Part shown: positions 17,862 to 27,092 of the stretch, piece by piece
Position numbering within the stretch: position 1 is the first letter of the stretch
Layout: every line of letters begins with the position of its first letter
Assembly: GCA_023268355.1 (NCBI GenBank)
Contig: JALNJK010000001.1
Location: 278,430-342,429 of the forward strand
From: Candidatus Terraquivivens tengchongensis
GTDB taxonomy: Archaea > Thermoproteota > Nitrososphaeria_A > Caldarchaeales > Wolframiiraptoraceae
Direction: 5' to 3'
Length of the DNA stretch: 64,000 nucleotides
Notes under the pieces: generated by a model
Seen by the model: the letters and a program-made list of their open reading frames with translations, nothing else
What the model was told of the DNA's origin: nothing
The model's database searches: none
Translations under genes and position numbers: made by a program

Positions 17862-19781
17862 CTACGTTAGGCCTATCTTCTTTGCGTATTCTGTTAACCC
17901 CAACTCAGCGAGCTTCTCTAGCTTAGGTTTGCCTTCCTTTGTCCATCCCCTTATGCTGTAAAATTCATCCAACATTTGATCGAATTTTCCCCTATCTACG
18001 ACCTCACCCTTTGACGCACCGAAGGCTAGCGGATCTTTGTACATTCTCTCCGGGAGATAATCGTCCTTCCTTGTCAAACCTTCTCTGATGTTGTAGAGCC
18101 TGATAATGTTGTTAATTCTTTCTCCTATCCTCCTAAGCTCTGCCGCGTTTATACCCGCTCCGGTAGCCATGTTGTAGATGGTCGTCACACCCTCCCATAA
18201 CATCGGGCCGATTGTCGGTAAGGAGTAAAACTTACACATTATCATGCTATCGATGACTGCGTAAAAGTCCTCCTGCTCTGCGACGTACTCGGCATGACCG
18301 TCGTAGGACAACCTGTCAACTGTAACATCTGGTTTGAACGGATGCTTCCCTGTCAGGTTCGGCCTGTAGGCCACGTGCCTTAGATGGCACGCACCCCTTT
18401 GTGAGACGGCATAAGCAAGGGCGACACCCTTCAAACCTCTTGGATCGTATCCCGGGAACTCCAACCCTTTCACATGGACAGCCAGTTCAGGAACGCCTAA
18501 AATTTCTGCGGCACGTCTTACACCCTCAGCAAGTATCTTTCCAAGACCTCTCTTGAACGCTATAACCTCAACCGCCCTAACGAGCGAGTCACCGTCACCG
18601 AACTTCAAGCCTATGTCGTTCTCTTTTAGAAGACCCCGTTCAGCTAAGTACATAGCGAAACTCACAACGTTCCCGAGTGTTATCGTGTCAAGTCCATACA
18701 GGTTTGCAAGCTCGTTGGCCGCTGCAACCGCAGCTAAGTCGTCGATTCCACATAACGGGCTTAGCGCGTATAGGGTTTCGTACTCGGGCCCTTCCAAGAC
18801 TATAGTTTTCCCTTTATAATCAACAACACTATGCCTACCACAAGCTACTGGGCATGCAAAGCAAGTTATGTGCTTCTTCACTATAGTACTGTTCATAGTC
18901 TCTGGTCCGACTTTTTCATAACCATCAAAACTTCCGCCTTGATAGTATCTGGTCGATAAGGAACCCGTGTTTTGTGTAAAGGCCATTATGCCCGATGTGC
19001 CGTATTTTGCGAGCGCAGTTAATGTGTTTCTTGCTTTGTTCGATACTTCCCTCCTTAACTCTTCGTACGCCTTCTCATCAGCCGGAGCGACCTCAAGTGT
19101 ACCTTTTATTACGATGGCCTTCAGCTTCTTGCTTCCCATGACAGCACCGCCTCCAGTCCTACCGAAGAAACCACCTCTCAAGCCCTTAACGCTGTGCTGG
19201 TATATGCCGTGGACTATACATGCAAACTTGACCAAATTCTCGCCTGCCTGACCTATGACGGCTGTCTGGACTTTATCGCCGTGTTCCTTCCAAAGAGCCT
19301 TCTCGGCTTCTAATGTGTTCAGACCCCAAATGCCAGATGCATCACGTATTTGGACTTCGCCGTCCTCAACATAAAGATAGACTGGCTTGCTCGACGCACC
19401 TTTTACCACGATAGCGTCAAGCCCAGCTTTAGCCATCTCGGTGCCGATGTAACCGCCACAGTAACTCTCGCCGAATAAGTTAGTGAGCGGCGACTTAAAG
19501 CACAACGCCATCCTAGCGGCGCTCGAGAGGGCAAGGCCCTCTATCGGTCCAACAGAGAAGACAAGAACGTTGTCTGGTGAAAGCGGATCTATCTTAGGTT
19601 CCGTGTTGTCGAATAAGAGCTTCACACCTAAACCCTTTCCACCTATGAAATTTCTATAGACATCCTTACCAGGGTCGAAATATTTCACGGAACCATCAGA
19701 TAAATCAACAAAGCACACCCTATGCCAATATCCTGATTCTCTAATACTAGGTTTCATCACGAATACCAGCAAAACAGACAT
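17862..19781 (-). CDS. Aldehyde ferredoxin oxidoreductase family (tungsten enzyme)
   Basis: AOR-family enzymes oxidise aldehydes to acids with a tungsten-bispyranopterin and one 4Fe-4S cluster, passing electrons to ferredoxin. The N-terminal pterin-binding domain shows GGKGLGVKLLFD and GRTGGGAVMGSKKLKAI; three of the four cluster cysteines are in CFACPVACG (Cys307, 310, 314), with the last in the C-terminal part (MIMCKFYSLPT). The 639 residues are full length. Start could be ATG 19757 (MKPSIRESGYW). No small ferredoxin gene is next to it. The exact aldehyde is not predictable. Confidence 0.93.
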   Translation of the reverse strand: MSVLLVFVMKPSIRESGYWHRVCFVDLSDGSVKYFDPGKDVYRNFIGGKGLGVKLLFDNTEPKIDPLSPDNVLVFSVGPIEGLALSSAARMALCFKSPLTNLFGESYCGGYIGTEMAKAGLDAIVVKGASSKPVYLYVEDGEVQIRDASGIWGLNTLEAEKALWKEHGDKVQTAVIGQAGENLVKFACIVHGIYQHSVKGLRGGFFGRTGGGAVMGSKKLKAIVIKGTLEVAPADEKAYEELRREVSNKARNTLTALAKYGTSGIMAFTQNTGSLSTRYYQGGSFDGYEKVGPETMNSTIVKKHITCFACPVACGRHSVVDYKGKTIVLEGPEYETLYALSPLCGIDDLAAVAAANELANLYGLDTITLGNVVSFAMYLAERGLLKENDIGLKFGDGDSLVRAVEVIAFKRGLGKILAEGVRRAAEILGVPELAVHVKGLEFPGYDPRGLKGVALAYAVSQRGACHLRHVAYRPNLTGKHPFKPDVTVDRLSYDGHAEYVAEQEDFYAVIDSMIMCKFYSLPTIGPMLWEGVTTIYNMATGAGINAAELRRIGERINNIIRLYNIREGLTRKDDYLPERMYKDPLAFGASKGEVVDRGKFDQMLDEFYSIRGWTKEGKPKLEKLAELGLTEYAKKIGLT

Positions 19782-19908
19782 TTAAAAAAGTTTAGTTTTC
19801 TTATCAATGCTTCATACAACAATCAGCAATACGCTACTTAGAGCCTCTTAGACGTAAACCGCAAGCTTATTTAATGAAGAATACTTCATAAAGAATGGTG
19901 ATAGAAGA

Positions 19909-20547
19909 TTGTCACTAAAGCCTCCAAAGAGAGTGGCGCTTCGTAATCCATCCTTGAAGGGTACAATGTCTGTCGAGGAGGCGATATCTTGGCGTAGGTC
20001 CGAGAGAAGATACTCACCGAGTAAGCTTACGCTCGAGCATGTTTCGCAACTGATGTGGTGCGCCCAAGGTATAACGGATCATAGGAGCATGCTAAGGGCC
20101 GTACCATCCGCGGGCGCAACTTATCCGCTTGAGATTTATGCTGTCGTGAAGGATGGTGGCGTAGAAGGACTGGAGGCTGGTGTGTACCATTACCGACCGG
20201 AAGACCATTCTCTAGAACTGATTAGAAGCGGCGACCTCAACGAGGAACTAGCATCAGCCTGCCTTGGACAAAGTTGGGTAAGAGATGCTCCGCTCAACAT
20301 CGTCATAACCGCAATATATGCTAGGACAACGAGAAGATACGGGACGAGGGGGGAGAGGTATGTGCATATGGAGGTCGGGCATGCAGGCCAGAATATATAC
20401 CTCCAGGCTACGGCCATGGGCTTAGGAACTGTTGCCGTTGGAGCGTTTTACGACGACAGAGTCAAAGAAGTTTTGGGAGTGTCCGGAGAAGAGAGACCGC
20501 TGTACGTTATGCCCATTGGCATATCCGTCAGGAAAAGAGTTGTTTGA
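19909..20547 (+). CDS. SagB/ThcOx-type nitroreductase family flavoprotein
   Basis: An FMN-dependent nitroreductase fold of 212 residues: RRSERRYSPSKLTLEHVSQLMW, the FMN-contacting RAVPSAGATYPLEIY, and the C-terminal VEVGHAGQNIYLQATAMGLGTVAVGAF-like stretch, hallmarks of the SagB subgroup. Relatives reduce or dehydrogenate varied substrates; no peptide-modification partners are nearby, so it is probably a general oxidoreductase. The start is TTG with GGTGAT as ribosome-binding site; the ATG 14 bp upstream runs into a stop. It lies 58 bp before the P-ATPase gene on the same strand. Confidence 0.88.
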   Translation: MSLKPPKRVALRNPSLKGTMSVEEAISWRRSERRYSPSKLTLEHVSQLMWCAQGITDHRSMLRAVPSAGATYPLEIYAVVKDGGVEGLEAGVYHYRPEDHSLELIRSGDLNEELASACLGQSWVRDAPLNIVITAIYARTTRRYGTRGERYVHMEVGHAGQNIYLQATAMGLGTVAVGAFYDDRVKEVLGVSGEERPLYVMPIGISVRKRVV

Positions 20548-20605
20548 GGTTAAGCATCCTGAATAATCCTTTATAATATCTATAGTAGTTTCTGCCATAG
20601 CAAAA

Positions 20606-23353
20606 ATGGAAGGCAACAAGCCTATGGTCGAAAATTGGCACTCGATGAGCATCAAAGAGGTCATGGCTAGGCTTAGGACCGACCCGGAGAGGGGACTAAC
20701 TAGCGACGAAGCAATCAACAGGCTCTCTACGTTCGGTCCGAACGAGATCGAAAAACCGAAGAAGGTCTCAGGTCTAAAGATATTCATCAGACAATTTAAG
20801 AACGTCTTGATTTTGTTACTGCTTGTTGCCACGGTCATATCTGCAATCTTAGGTGAACTTGTTGATTCCATACTAATATTCATAATAGTGATGGCAGCAA
20901 CCATCTTAGGATTCGTCCAGGAGCTAAGGGCAGAGAAGGCGCTCGAAGCTCTGAAGAAAATGCTGAGCCCGAGGATCAACGTCATCCGGGACGGAAAAGT
21001 TGTCAACATAGCGACTAAGGAGATTGTTCCTGGCGACGTTATGCTCCTCGAGGCGGGCGACAAGATACCTGCTGATGCACGGCTCATTTACGTCGCTAAC
21101 CTGCAAGTTAACGAGGCATCCCTTACTGGTGAATCCGTACCGGTTTTGAAGCAGGTTGAGCCCTCGCCCGTGGATGCAAGTATTAGTGATAGACGCTGCA
21201 TGGTGTTTGCAGGTACAACTGTTACTTACGGTAAGGGCAAGTGCGTAGTCGTTGCTACGGGAATGAATACAGAGCTCGGTAAGATAGCCAGAACTGTGGC
21301 TACGATCGAAAAGGAGGAGACACCACTCGAGAGGAAGACGAAGGAAATAGGCAACTTCCTCGTTAGGGTCGTAATAATCGTAATAAGCTTGATAGCTATT
21401 GCAGGTATCCTCGAGGAGCTGTTTCTGTACGGCAATCTGACCGTTGATTTCGTCGTCGAGATGATGGTATTCGCTGTAGCCCTAGCGGTGGCAGCGGTTC
21501 CGGAGGCATTACCGGCGATCGTTACGGGCACGCTGGCTATAGGCATGTATGTGATGGCTAAGCACAATGCCTTAATCAGGAGGATGTCAGCCGTGGAGAC
21601 GCTCGGTTGCACACAGGTCATATGCTCCGACAAGACTGGGACGCTCACTAAGGGTGAGATGACAGTTGTGCAGCTCTTTGTTTCAGGAAGAAACATCAAG
21701 GTCTCGGGCACAGGTTACGAGCCAAAAGGAGGGTTCTTCGAGGATGGGAAGATCATAGAACCCGATGGGTCAATCCATCTGCTCCTTAAGGCAGGTTCAC
21801 TTTGTAACGATGCGCAGCTCGTGAATACCAACGGAGGATGGAGCGTGATAGGAGATCCGACAGAGGGTGCACTCATAGTCGTTGCCAGAAAGGCTGGAAT
21901 AGATGAGCTAGAACTCAGGAAGGCAAACCCAAGAGTCTTCGAGGTACCATTCAGCTCGGAGAGAAAGAAGATGACGACTGTCCACAAGACGCCGGACGGG
22001 TCTTTGGTTGCATACATGAAGGGAGCTGTCGAGGTAGTTCTAGATTCTTGCGATAGGATTCTCCTGAACGGAGAGGAGGTACAGCTATCGGATGAGTTGA
22101 GGTCGGATGTACTTGCGATAAACGACGAGATGGCAGCAAACGGTCTCAGGGTGTTGGCTATAGCATATAGAAGTAGTGTTGACTGTGAGGAATATACAGA
22201 TGCCGAAAAGCTCGAGAGGGATTTCATACTGATCGGCCTATTCGGCATGATGGACCCGCCAAGAGAAGATGCCATAGAGGCCATCAAGGTGTGCAAGCAG
22301 GTTCAGATAAAACCCGTGATGATTACTGGTGATCATAAGCAGACGGCCGTGGCCATCGCAAAAAGCATGAAGATCTACGAGGAAGGAGACATCGTGCTAA
22401 CTGGTCAAGAGTTGGAGAAGATAGACGATGCCGAGCTTAGCAAGGTGTGCGAGAAGGTCACAGTTTATGCGAGGGTTTCTCCGCTAGACAAGCTGAAGAT
22501 AGTTAAGGCATGGAAGCGAAGGGGAAAAATCGTCGCGATGACTGGTGACGGTGTGAACGACGCACCAGCGTTGAAGCAGGCCGACATAGGCGTCGCCATG
22601 GGAATAACGGGGACTGAGGTCTCGAAGGAAGCGGCCGACATGGTCCTGTCCGATGACAACTTCGCTACAATCGTGAAGGCTATAGAGCTGGGCAGATGGA
22701 TATACGACAACATCAAGAAGTTCCTGCTCTACCTGCTCAAGAGCAACATAGTTGAGGTAGCGGTCATAGCCATACTCGTGCTCTTAGGGTTTCCGCTCCC
22801 TCTGCTACCAGTCCACATACTGTACATAAACTTGGCAACCGATGGTCTCCCTGCGATCGCTCTCGGCTTAGCGCCGCCAGAGCCTGGACTCATGAATCGA
22901 CCACCGAGAGATCCGAAGGAATCCGTATTCTCGCGTGAAATTAAGTTTCTGTTAGGCTTAATAACTTCCATTCATACGCCGTTCTTTGTTTGGATCTTCT
23001 TCTCGAACATAGGCAGGGGTATCGACGTTGCTAGGACTATTCTCTTCCTATCCTTCGTCATCGTTGAGCTTTCTCTTGCGTTGAACCTTTGCTCGATAAG
23101 GTACCCAATAACTAAAGTCAAGCCACATAAGTGGTTATTGCTTGCTGTACTATGGGAAGTTTTCATGTTGTGTATGATAGTCAGCTTGGAAGGTCTAAGA
23201 AACGTCTTTCAGCTAGTGCCGCTATCGTCCCAAGATCTTATTACGTTAGCGTTTGTAGCGCTCATACCATTTGTCGAGTTTGAATTGATAAAGCGTATAG
23301 CACCAGACCTCCTAATACCAGAATCTGAGTTGAAGTTTCAAAAAATAAGTTAA
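20606..23353 (+). CDS. Cation-transporting P-type ATPase (Ca2+-type, P2A)
   Basis: All P-ATPase landmarks are present in 915 residues: TGES (actuator), DKTGT (phosphorylated Asp), the KGA nucleotide-domain motif and TGDGVNDAPAL (hinge). The ion-binding residues of Ca2+ pumps are conserved: PEALP in helix 4, the N-x-x-E pair in SNIVEV (helix 5) and N-x-x-x-D in NLATDGLPA (helix 6), matching site II of SERCA. It therefore likely exports Ca2+ or Mn2+ across the cell membrane. Ten membrane helices are visible. The gene stands between a nitroreductase and the VIT1 protein, so membrane metal handling is a shared theme with the latter. Confidence 0.92.
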   Translation: MEGNKPMVENWHSMSIKEVMARLRTDPERGLTSDEAINRLSTFGPNEIEKPKKVSGLKIFIRQFKNVLILLLLVATVISAILGELVDSILIFIIVMAATILGFVQELRAEKALEALKKMLSPRINVIRDGKVVNIATKEIVPGDVMLLEAGDKIPADARLIYVANLQVNEASLTGESVPVLKQVEPSPVDASISDRRCMVFAGTTVTYGKGKCVVVATGMNTELGKIARTVATIEKEETPLERKTKEIGNFLVRVVIIVISLIAIAGILEELFLYGNLTVDFVVEMMVFAVALAVAAVPEALPAIVTGTLAIGMYVMAKHNALIRRMSAVETLGCTQVICSDKTGTLTKGEMTVVQLFVSGRNIKVSGTGYEPKGGFFEDGKIIEPDGSIHLLLKAGSLCNDAQLVNTNGGWSVIGDPTEGALIVVARKAGIDELELRKANPRVFEVPFSSERKKMTTVHKTPDGSLVAYMKGAVEVVLDSCDRILLNGEEVQLSDELRSDVLAINDEMAANGLRVLAIAYRSSVDCEEYTDAEKLERDFILIGLFGMMDPPREDAIEAIKVCKQVQIKPVMITGDHKQTAVAIAKSMKIYEEGDIVLTGQELEKIDDAELSKVCEKVTVYARVSPLDKLKIVKAWKRRGKIVAMTGDGVNDAPALKQADIGVAMGITGTEVSKEAADMVLSDDNFATIVKAIELGRWIYDNIKKFLLYLLKSNIVEVAVIAILVLLGFPLPLLPVHILYINLATDGLPAIALGLAPPEPGLMNRPPRDPKESVFSREIKFLLGLITSIHTPFFVWIFFSNIGRGIDVARTILFLSFVIVELSLALNLCSIRYPITKVKPHKWLLLAVLWEVFMLCMIVSLEGLRNVFQLVPLSSQDLITLAFVALIPFVEFELIKRIAPDLLIPESELKFQKIS

Positions 23354-23380
23354 ATACGTGATAGTAGCACTCGTAACATC

Positions 23381-24493
23381 ATGGAGAAAAATGTAAAATT
23401 CATGGTCGAGGCATATAAGGATGAGTACATTGATTCGTGCCTCTACAAAAACATGGCCGCATACGTTAAGGATGAGGTTAAGAGACAGACCTTCGATGAG
23501 TTGTCCAAGGTAGAGAGGACGCACGCAAATTTTTGGTATGATTTTTTGGAGAGTATGGGAATAACGCCAAGCATAAGTCTGAGCTCTAGGTTGAAGTTGT
23601 TCTTCATGATTCTGTTCACGAGGCTTCTTGGATACAAGCTAACCATAAGGCTCTTTGAGGCGGGCGAGCTAGCCGCGATAAAGAAGTATTCAGAGCTATA
23701 TAGGTCTGCAGACCTTACCAAGGATGTTCGAGAACAACTTGGAAAAATAATCTACGATGAGATATCACATGAAGAATACCTGATGTCTGAAGTGCTAAAG
23801 ATTAAAACGATGTTTGAACGTGTGAGGGATGCGTTGTACGGTATGGTGGATGCGCTTGTCGAGGTTCTTGCGGTCGTGGTTGGCTTGGCGAGCGTAATTC
23901 GAGAACCTGTAGTTGTGGCTTTGGCAGGAATAATAGCTGGTTCTGCTGGGACTTTCTCCATGGCAGCTGGTGCTTACCTTTCGGCGAAGAGCCAACATGA
24001 GATTGCTTCAGCGAAGGGTGCAAAGGTGGAGATGGAGGTAGAAGTGAGTCCTGAGAATGCGTACAAGAAGCTTGTCGATTACTTCCGCAAAGAAGGATTG
24101 CGTGAAGAAGACTTGGAAATTGTAGTCTCGAGGCTCATGGAGTCAAAGAAAGCTTGCACCGAAATCCTTAAGCGTGAAGAGTTGGGCACTACTGAGAGCG
24201 AGCTACCTAGTCCTAAAAGGGCGGCGCTCGATGCAGGATTATACTACTTCTTAGCAGCCCTGTTCCCGATAGCACCTTTCGTCTTCGGCCTCTCTGGCCC
24301 GATGGGTGTCGTCTCAGCAATAGCAAGCTCAGCTACGGCATTAGCAGTTACTGGTATTTTGGTTGGCGTAATGACGGGTATCAGCCCTTTAAGGAAGGCT
24401 GGAGAGATGGTCGGCATAGCCCTCGGCGCTGCGGGTCTAACCTACACTATCGGAACGTTGGCGAAGATGATGCTCGGCATAGAAGTGCTGTGA
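23381..24493 (+). CDS. Rubrerythrin-like / VIT1 (CCC1) family membrane protein
   Basis: The N-terminal ~140 residues read as a ferritin-like four-helix domain, with acidic/His positions (FDELSKVERTHANFWYDF and YDEISHEEYLM) that fit a di-iron site. The C-terminal part has about five membrane helices with the VIT1/CCC1 pattern (DALVEVLAVVVGLASVI, then SMAAGAYLSAKSQHEI). This fused form is known in archaea and bacteria and is thought to transport Fe2+ or Mn2+, with the ferritin-like part in the cytosol. Length is 370 residues. It begins 28 bp after the P-ATPase stop. Confidence 0.88.
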   Translation: MEKNVKFMVEAYKDEYIDSCLYKNMAAYVKDEVKRQTFDELSKVERTHANFWYDFLESMGITPSISLSSRLKLFFMILFTRLLGYKLTIRLFEAGELAAIKKYSELYRSADLTKDVREQLGKIIYDEISHEEYLMSEVLKIKTMFERVRDALYGMVDALVEVLAVVVGLASVIREPVVVALAGIIAGSAGTFSMAAGAYLSAKSQHEIASAKGAKVEMEVEVSPENAYKKLVDYFRKEGLREEDLEIVVSRLMESKKACTEILKREELGTTESELPSPKRAALDAGLYYFLAALFPIAPFVFGLSGPMGVVSAIASSATALAVTGILVGVMTGISPLRKAGEMVGIALGAAGLTYTIGTLAKMMLGIEVL

Positions 24494-24497
24494 ACAT

Positions 24498-24989
24498 TCA
24501 AGATTTTATGGCACGAGCCTCCATGTAACTGTCTCCGGTGTAATGGAGTAATGGGCTGAACGTAGTCTTTCTTACGTGCTCTTCTACTACTTTTCCTACG
24601 ACGAGGTAATGGTCACCGAATAGGTTCATGTATACAACGACGCACTCAAGCGTTATCGGCGATTCGGCTATGCCAGAGGGTCTGATTTTCTTGGACGGGG
24701 TCTTTGTTAGTTTTGTCATGCTGAACTTGTCAACGTCCCTGCCCGAGTGGCTGCCGCAGACCCTAACTTGTTCAAGCATCTCCAACGTCGCTACGTTTAC
24801 CGTGAATTCGCCGACTTCCTTGAGGTTCGAGAAGGTATGTCTTTCTGGCGCAACGGCAATAGCCACATATTTTGGGCTGAAGCTAACCGGCATGACGAAG
24901 CTGGCTGGCATGATGTTTTCCTTACCCTTGCCGTCAACTGTCACAACGAGCACGACCGGTCTTGGAAATATTTCCTGAGATATGCGCAT
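24498..24989 (-). CDS. Flavin reductase-like FMN-binding protein
   Basis: A 163-residue flavin-reductase domain: PRPVVLVVTVDGKGKENIMPAS, then SFSPKYVAIAVAPERHTFSNLKEVGEFTVNV, the usual FMN-binding beta-barrel signature. Such proteins bind FMN and reduce flavins or pass electrons. Convergent with the VIT1 gene, with only 4 bp between the two stops. The 241-bp gap to nrpR on its other side serves two divergent promoters; one short reading frame there lacks any supporting signal. Confidence 0.85.
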   Translation of the reverse strand: MRISQEIFPRPVVLVVTVDGKGKENIMPASFVMPVSFSPKYVAIAVAPERHTFSNLKEVGEFTVNVATLEMLEQVRVCGSHSGRDVDKFSMTKLTKTPSKKIRPSGIAESPITLECVVVYMNLFGDHYLVVGKVVEEHVRKTTFSPLLHYTGDSYMEARAIKS

Positions 24990-25230
24990 GGTTTAACACC
25001 ATTTTTAGGGCAAATTTTTATATAAATCGCACGTTTATTTTTCTTTATAGTGAATTTTCATGCATGTGCATAGATTGTTTATTTGTACAATTGGATGGAC
25101 TGAAGTGCCAATCGTTAGGTTCGTCGTCAGACATGGCTTGGAGGTTGGCGATTTTGCTTTCGCTTTTAAGTTTGGAAGGATTTTTTGTTGAAAGTTTATA
25201 AATTATTAAAAGCACTTTTATAATAATGTT

Positions 25231-26211
25231 ATGATCGAGTCTGCCGAGATTTCTAGGTTGGAAATTGAAATGTTGAGAATTTTGAGTGAGTCAGCCGAGC
25301 CTGTTGGATCTAGAATGCTTAAGCGAGAATTGGAGAAAAGAGGGATTTTCCTGAACGAGAGGACTGTGAGGTATCATCTTCAATTGTTAGAATTGAGGGG
25401 TTTGGTTACTGGACATGAGCGACGTGGAAGAACTATAACTGATTACGGCTTAGCGGAGCTTAGCAGAGCTTTGGTTTCTAAGAAAGTTGGTTTTGTTATC
25501 ACTCGCTTCTTATCGATGGCCTATTCAGTTACATATGATTATGCCGCAGATTCTGGAATGGTTGTCACAAATGTTTCCATTGTGGACAAATCTTTTTATG
25601 ATAAAATTTTAAGGATTGTGAATGATTTGCATCTTGCAAATTTGCTTTTGGCACCATACATTAAGGTTTTAGATGAAGATGAAGAGTATCAGAACATAGT
25701 TGTTCCTGAAGGAAAGATTGGTCTTTTCACGATTTGCGACCTGACTGTGGACGGGGTGCTTATACGTTCCGGGATTCCTTTATTTTTTAAGTATGGTGGT
25801 TTGGTTCAAGTGGTGAACGGTAAACCTTTACGTTTTATTAATATGATCTCCTACGAGGGGACAACGATCTCCCCGCTTGAACTTTTCATTAGAAGCAATC
25901 AGACTTCTGTTTTAAATGTTGTCAAAATCGGATCTGGGGTTTTACCTGTTGGTATGAGAGAAATTGTGGCAGAAGCTAGAGAGAGAACGCAGAAGATTAT
26001 TTCGACGTTAAAAGAAAAGGGATGGGGAGGTGTTTTAACTTTGGGCTTTCCAAATGAGCCGGTACTCGGTGTGCCGGTGTCTCTGGACAGGTTCGGATTA
26101 TGTATGGTTGGGGGGCTTGCTCTGGCAGCAGCTCTCTTAGAAAGCGGGGCGAAAATTGAAACCTTTGCCTCTTACTGCTTAGTTCCCATCGAGGATATGA
26201 AAAGAATATAA
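25231..26211 (+). CDS. nrpR: Nitrogen-responsive regulator NrpR (single-domain form)
   Basis: An N-terminal winged helix (residues ~1-70, ERTVRYHLQLLELRGLVTGHERRGRTIT) is followed by one NrpR effector domain (about 90-320) with the glycine-rich segments typical of the family (SYEGTTISPLEL, GVPVSLDRFGLCMVGG). In methanogens NrpR represses nitrogen genes and is released by 2-oxoglutarate. Here there is one effector domain, as in NrpRI of some methanogens, not two. The neighbouring glutamate synthase genes fit a nitrogen role. Codon use is T-rich with many CGN arginines, unlike the AGG-rich replication genes, which may reflect transfer. Upstream TATA-like block: GTTTATAAATTATTAAAAG. Confidence 0.88.
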   Translation: MIESAEISRLEIEMLRILSESAEPVGSRMLKRELEKRGIFLNERTVRYHLQLLELRGLVTGHERRGRTITDYGLAELSRALVSKKVGFVITRFLSMAYSVTYDYAADSGMVVTNVSIVDKSFYDKILRIVNDLHLANLLLAPYIKVLDEDEEYQNIVVPEGKIGLFTICDLTVDGVLIRSGIPLFFKYGGLVQVVNGKPLRFINMISYEGTTISPLELFIRSNQTSVLNVVKIGSGVLPVGMREIVAEARERTQKIISTLKEKGWGGVLTLGFPNEPVLGVPVSLDRFGLCMVGGLALAAALLESGAKIETFASYCLVPIEDMKRI

Positions 26212-26303
26212 TGTATCACTAAAGATAAAAAACATACATGCACTAACGTATTAATAAACTGCAAAGCACCTTAGTATTGGATGACAAAACCGTTTAGGTA
26301 TTC

Positions 26304-27080
26304 TTAAGTGTAGAGTTTTCCATAAGGCCTGTGGGATGCTGGCACTATTTTTACAAACTCCTCTTTTACCATCTTGCTAAAATCAAAGTTAAAAAGGGTG
26401 CAGAACTGTTTGAGTAGACCATGGATAACTTGCAAATCATTTTCGTCAACATCCATCGTTTTAGCACCATTCCAAAGGTGGGTTGGTTTTCCTCTTACGT
26501 ATATAACCCCACCATGCATCCCTGCACCCATAAACCTTGTTTCATGTTGTCCATTCCCACTTAACCCTAGGAGGAGAATTATACCTCCTGCCATATATTC
26601 TCCTAGAAAGTCACCAGCACATCCACCGATAACTAATACTGGTGTGGTTTGATAACCTTTCATATGGATGCCGGCACGATATCCAACATCATCACGTATG
26701 AAAATTTTACCCCCTCTCATAGAGTAACCGACAATGTCACCTGCATGTCCGTATACGACTATTAACCCATCATTCATAGTATTGCCGCAACCATCTTCAA
26801 CGTTTCCATAGACGTATATGTTTGGACCGTTCATAAAAATTCCAAGATCATTTCCGGGCGTACCATAAAGCCTAAATGTAATGTTATCCCCTAATCCCGC
26901 ACCTATGTAACGTTGACCATAAACGTTATACAGATTAAATTCTTTAAACCCTTTCCTAACGAGGTCTCTTATTAACGTATTCAATTCGTGATAATGCATT
27001 TCCATGCTATTAATATTAACAACATTATTTTCAATTTTTAAACGTGAAAACTCTTTTAATGTTTTAGGAAGATCTACCAT
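26304..27080 (-). CDS. Glutamate synthase GXGXG (beta-helix) subunit
   Basis: The 258 residues form the GXGXG right-handed beta-helix found at the C-terminus of bacterial GltB, here as its own gene. The repeated turns are visible: YIGAGLGDNITFRLYG, GNVEDGCGNTMNDGLIVVYGHAGDIVGYSMRGG, GGCAGDFLGEYMAGGIILLLG. It contributes structure between the glutaminase and FMN parts of glutamate synthase. It is the last gene of a three-gene unit (13-bp gap to the FMN subunit). The same domain is found in other proteins such as formylmethanofuran dehydrogenase FwdC, but the neighbours decide for glutamate synthase. Confidence 0.88.
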   Translation of the reverse strand: MVDLPKTLKEFSRLKIENNVVNINSMEMHYHELNTLIRDLVRKGFKEFNLYNVYGQRYIGAGLGDNITFRLYGTPGNDLGIFMNGPNIYVYGNVEDGCGNTMNDGLIVVYGHAGDIVGYSMRGGKIFIRDDVGYRAGIHMKGYQTTPVLVIGGCAGDFLGEYMAGGIILLLGLSGNGQHETRFMGAGMHGGVIYVRGKPTHLWNGAKTMDVDENDLQVIHGLLKQFCTLFNFDFSKMVKEEFVKIVPASHRPYGKLYT

Positions 27081-27092
27081 GAAATCTTGCCC

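Noticed and set aside
20422..21087. 221-codon minus-strand frame over the start of the P-ATPase gene
   Set aside because: Antisense to the well-conserved actuator-domain region and the end of the nitroreductase; Ser/Met-rich composition typical of a shadow.
25000..25230. Short plus-strand frame upstream of nrpR (24962-25201)
   Set aside because: Overlaps the start of the flavin reductase on the other strand, has a Cys/Phe/Leu-rich composition and no ribosome site. Treated as promoter region.
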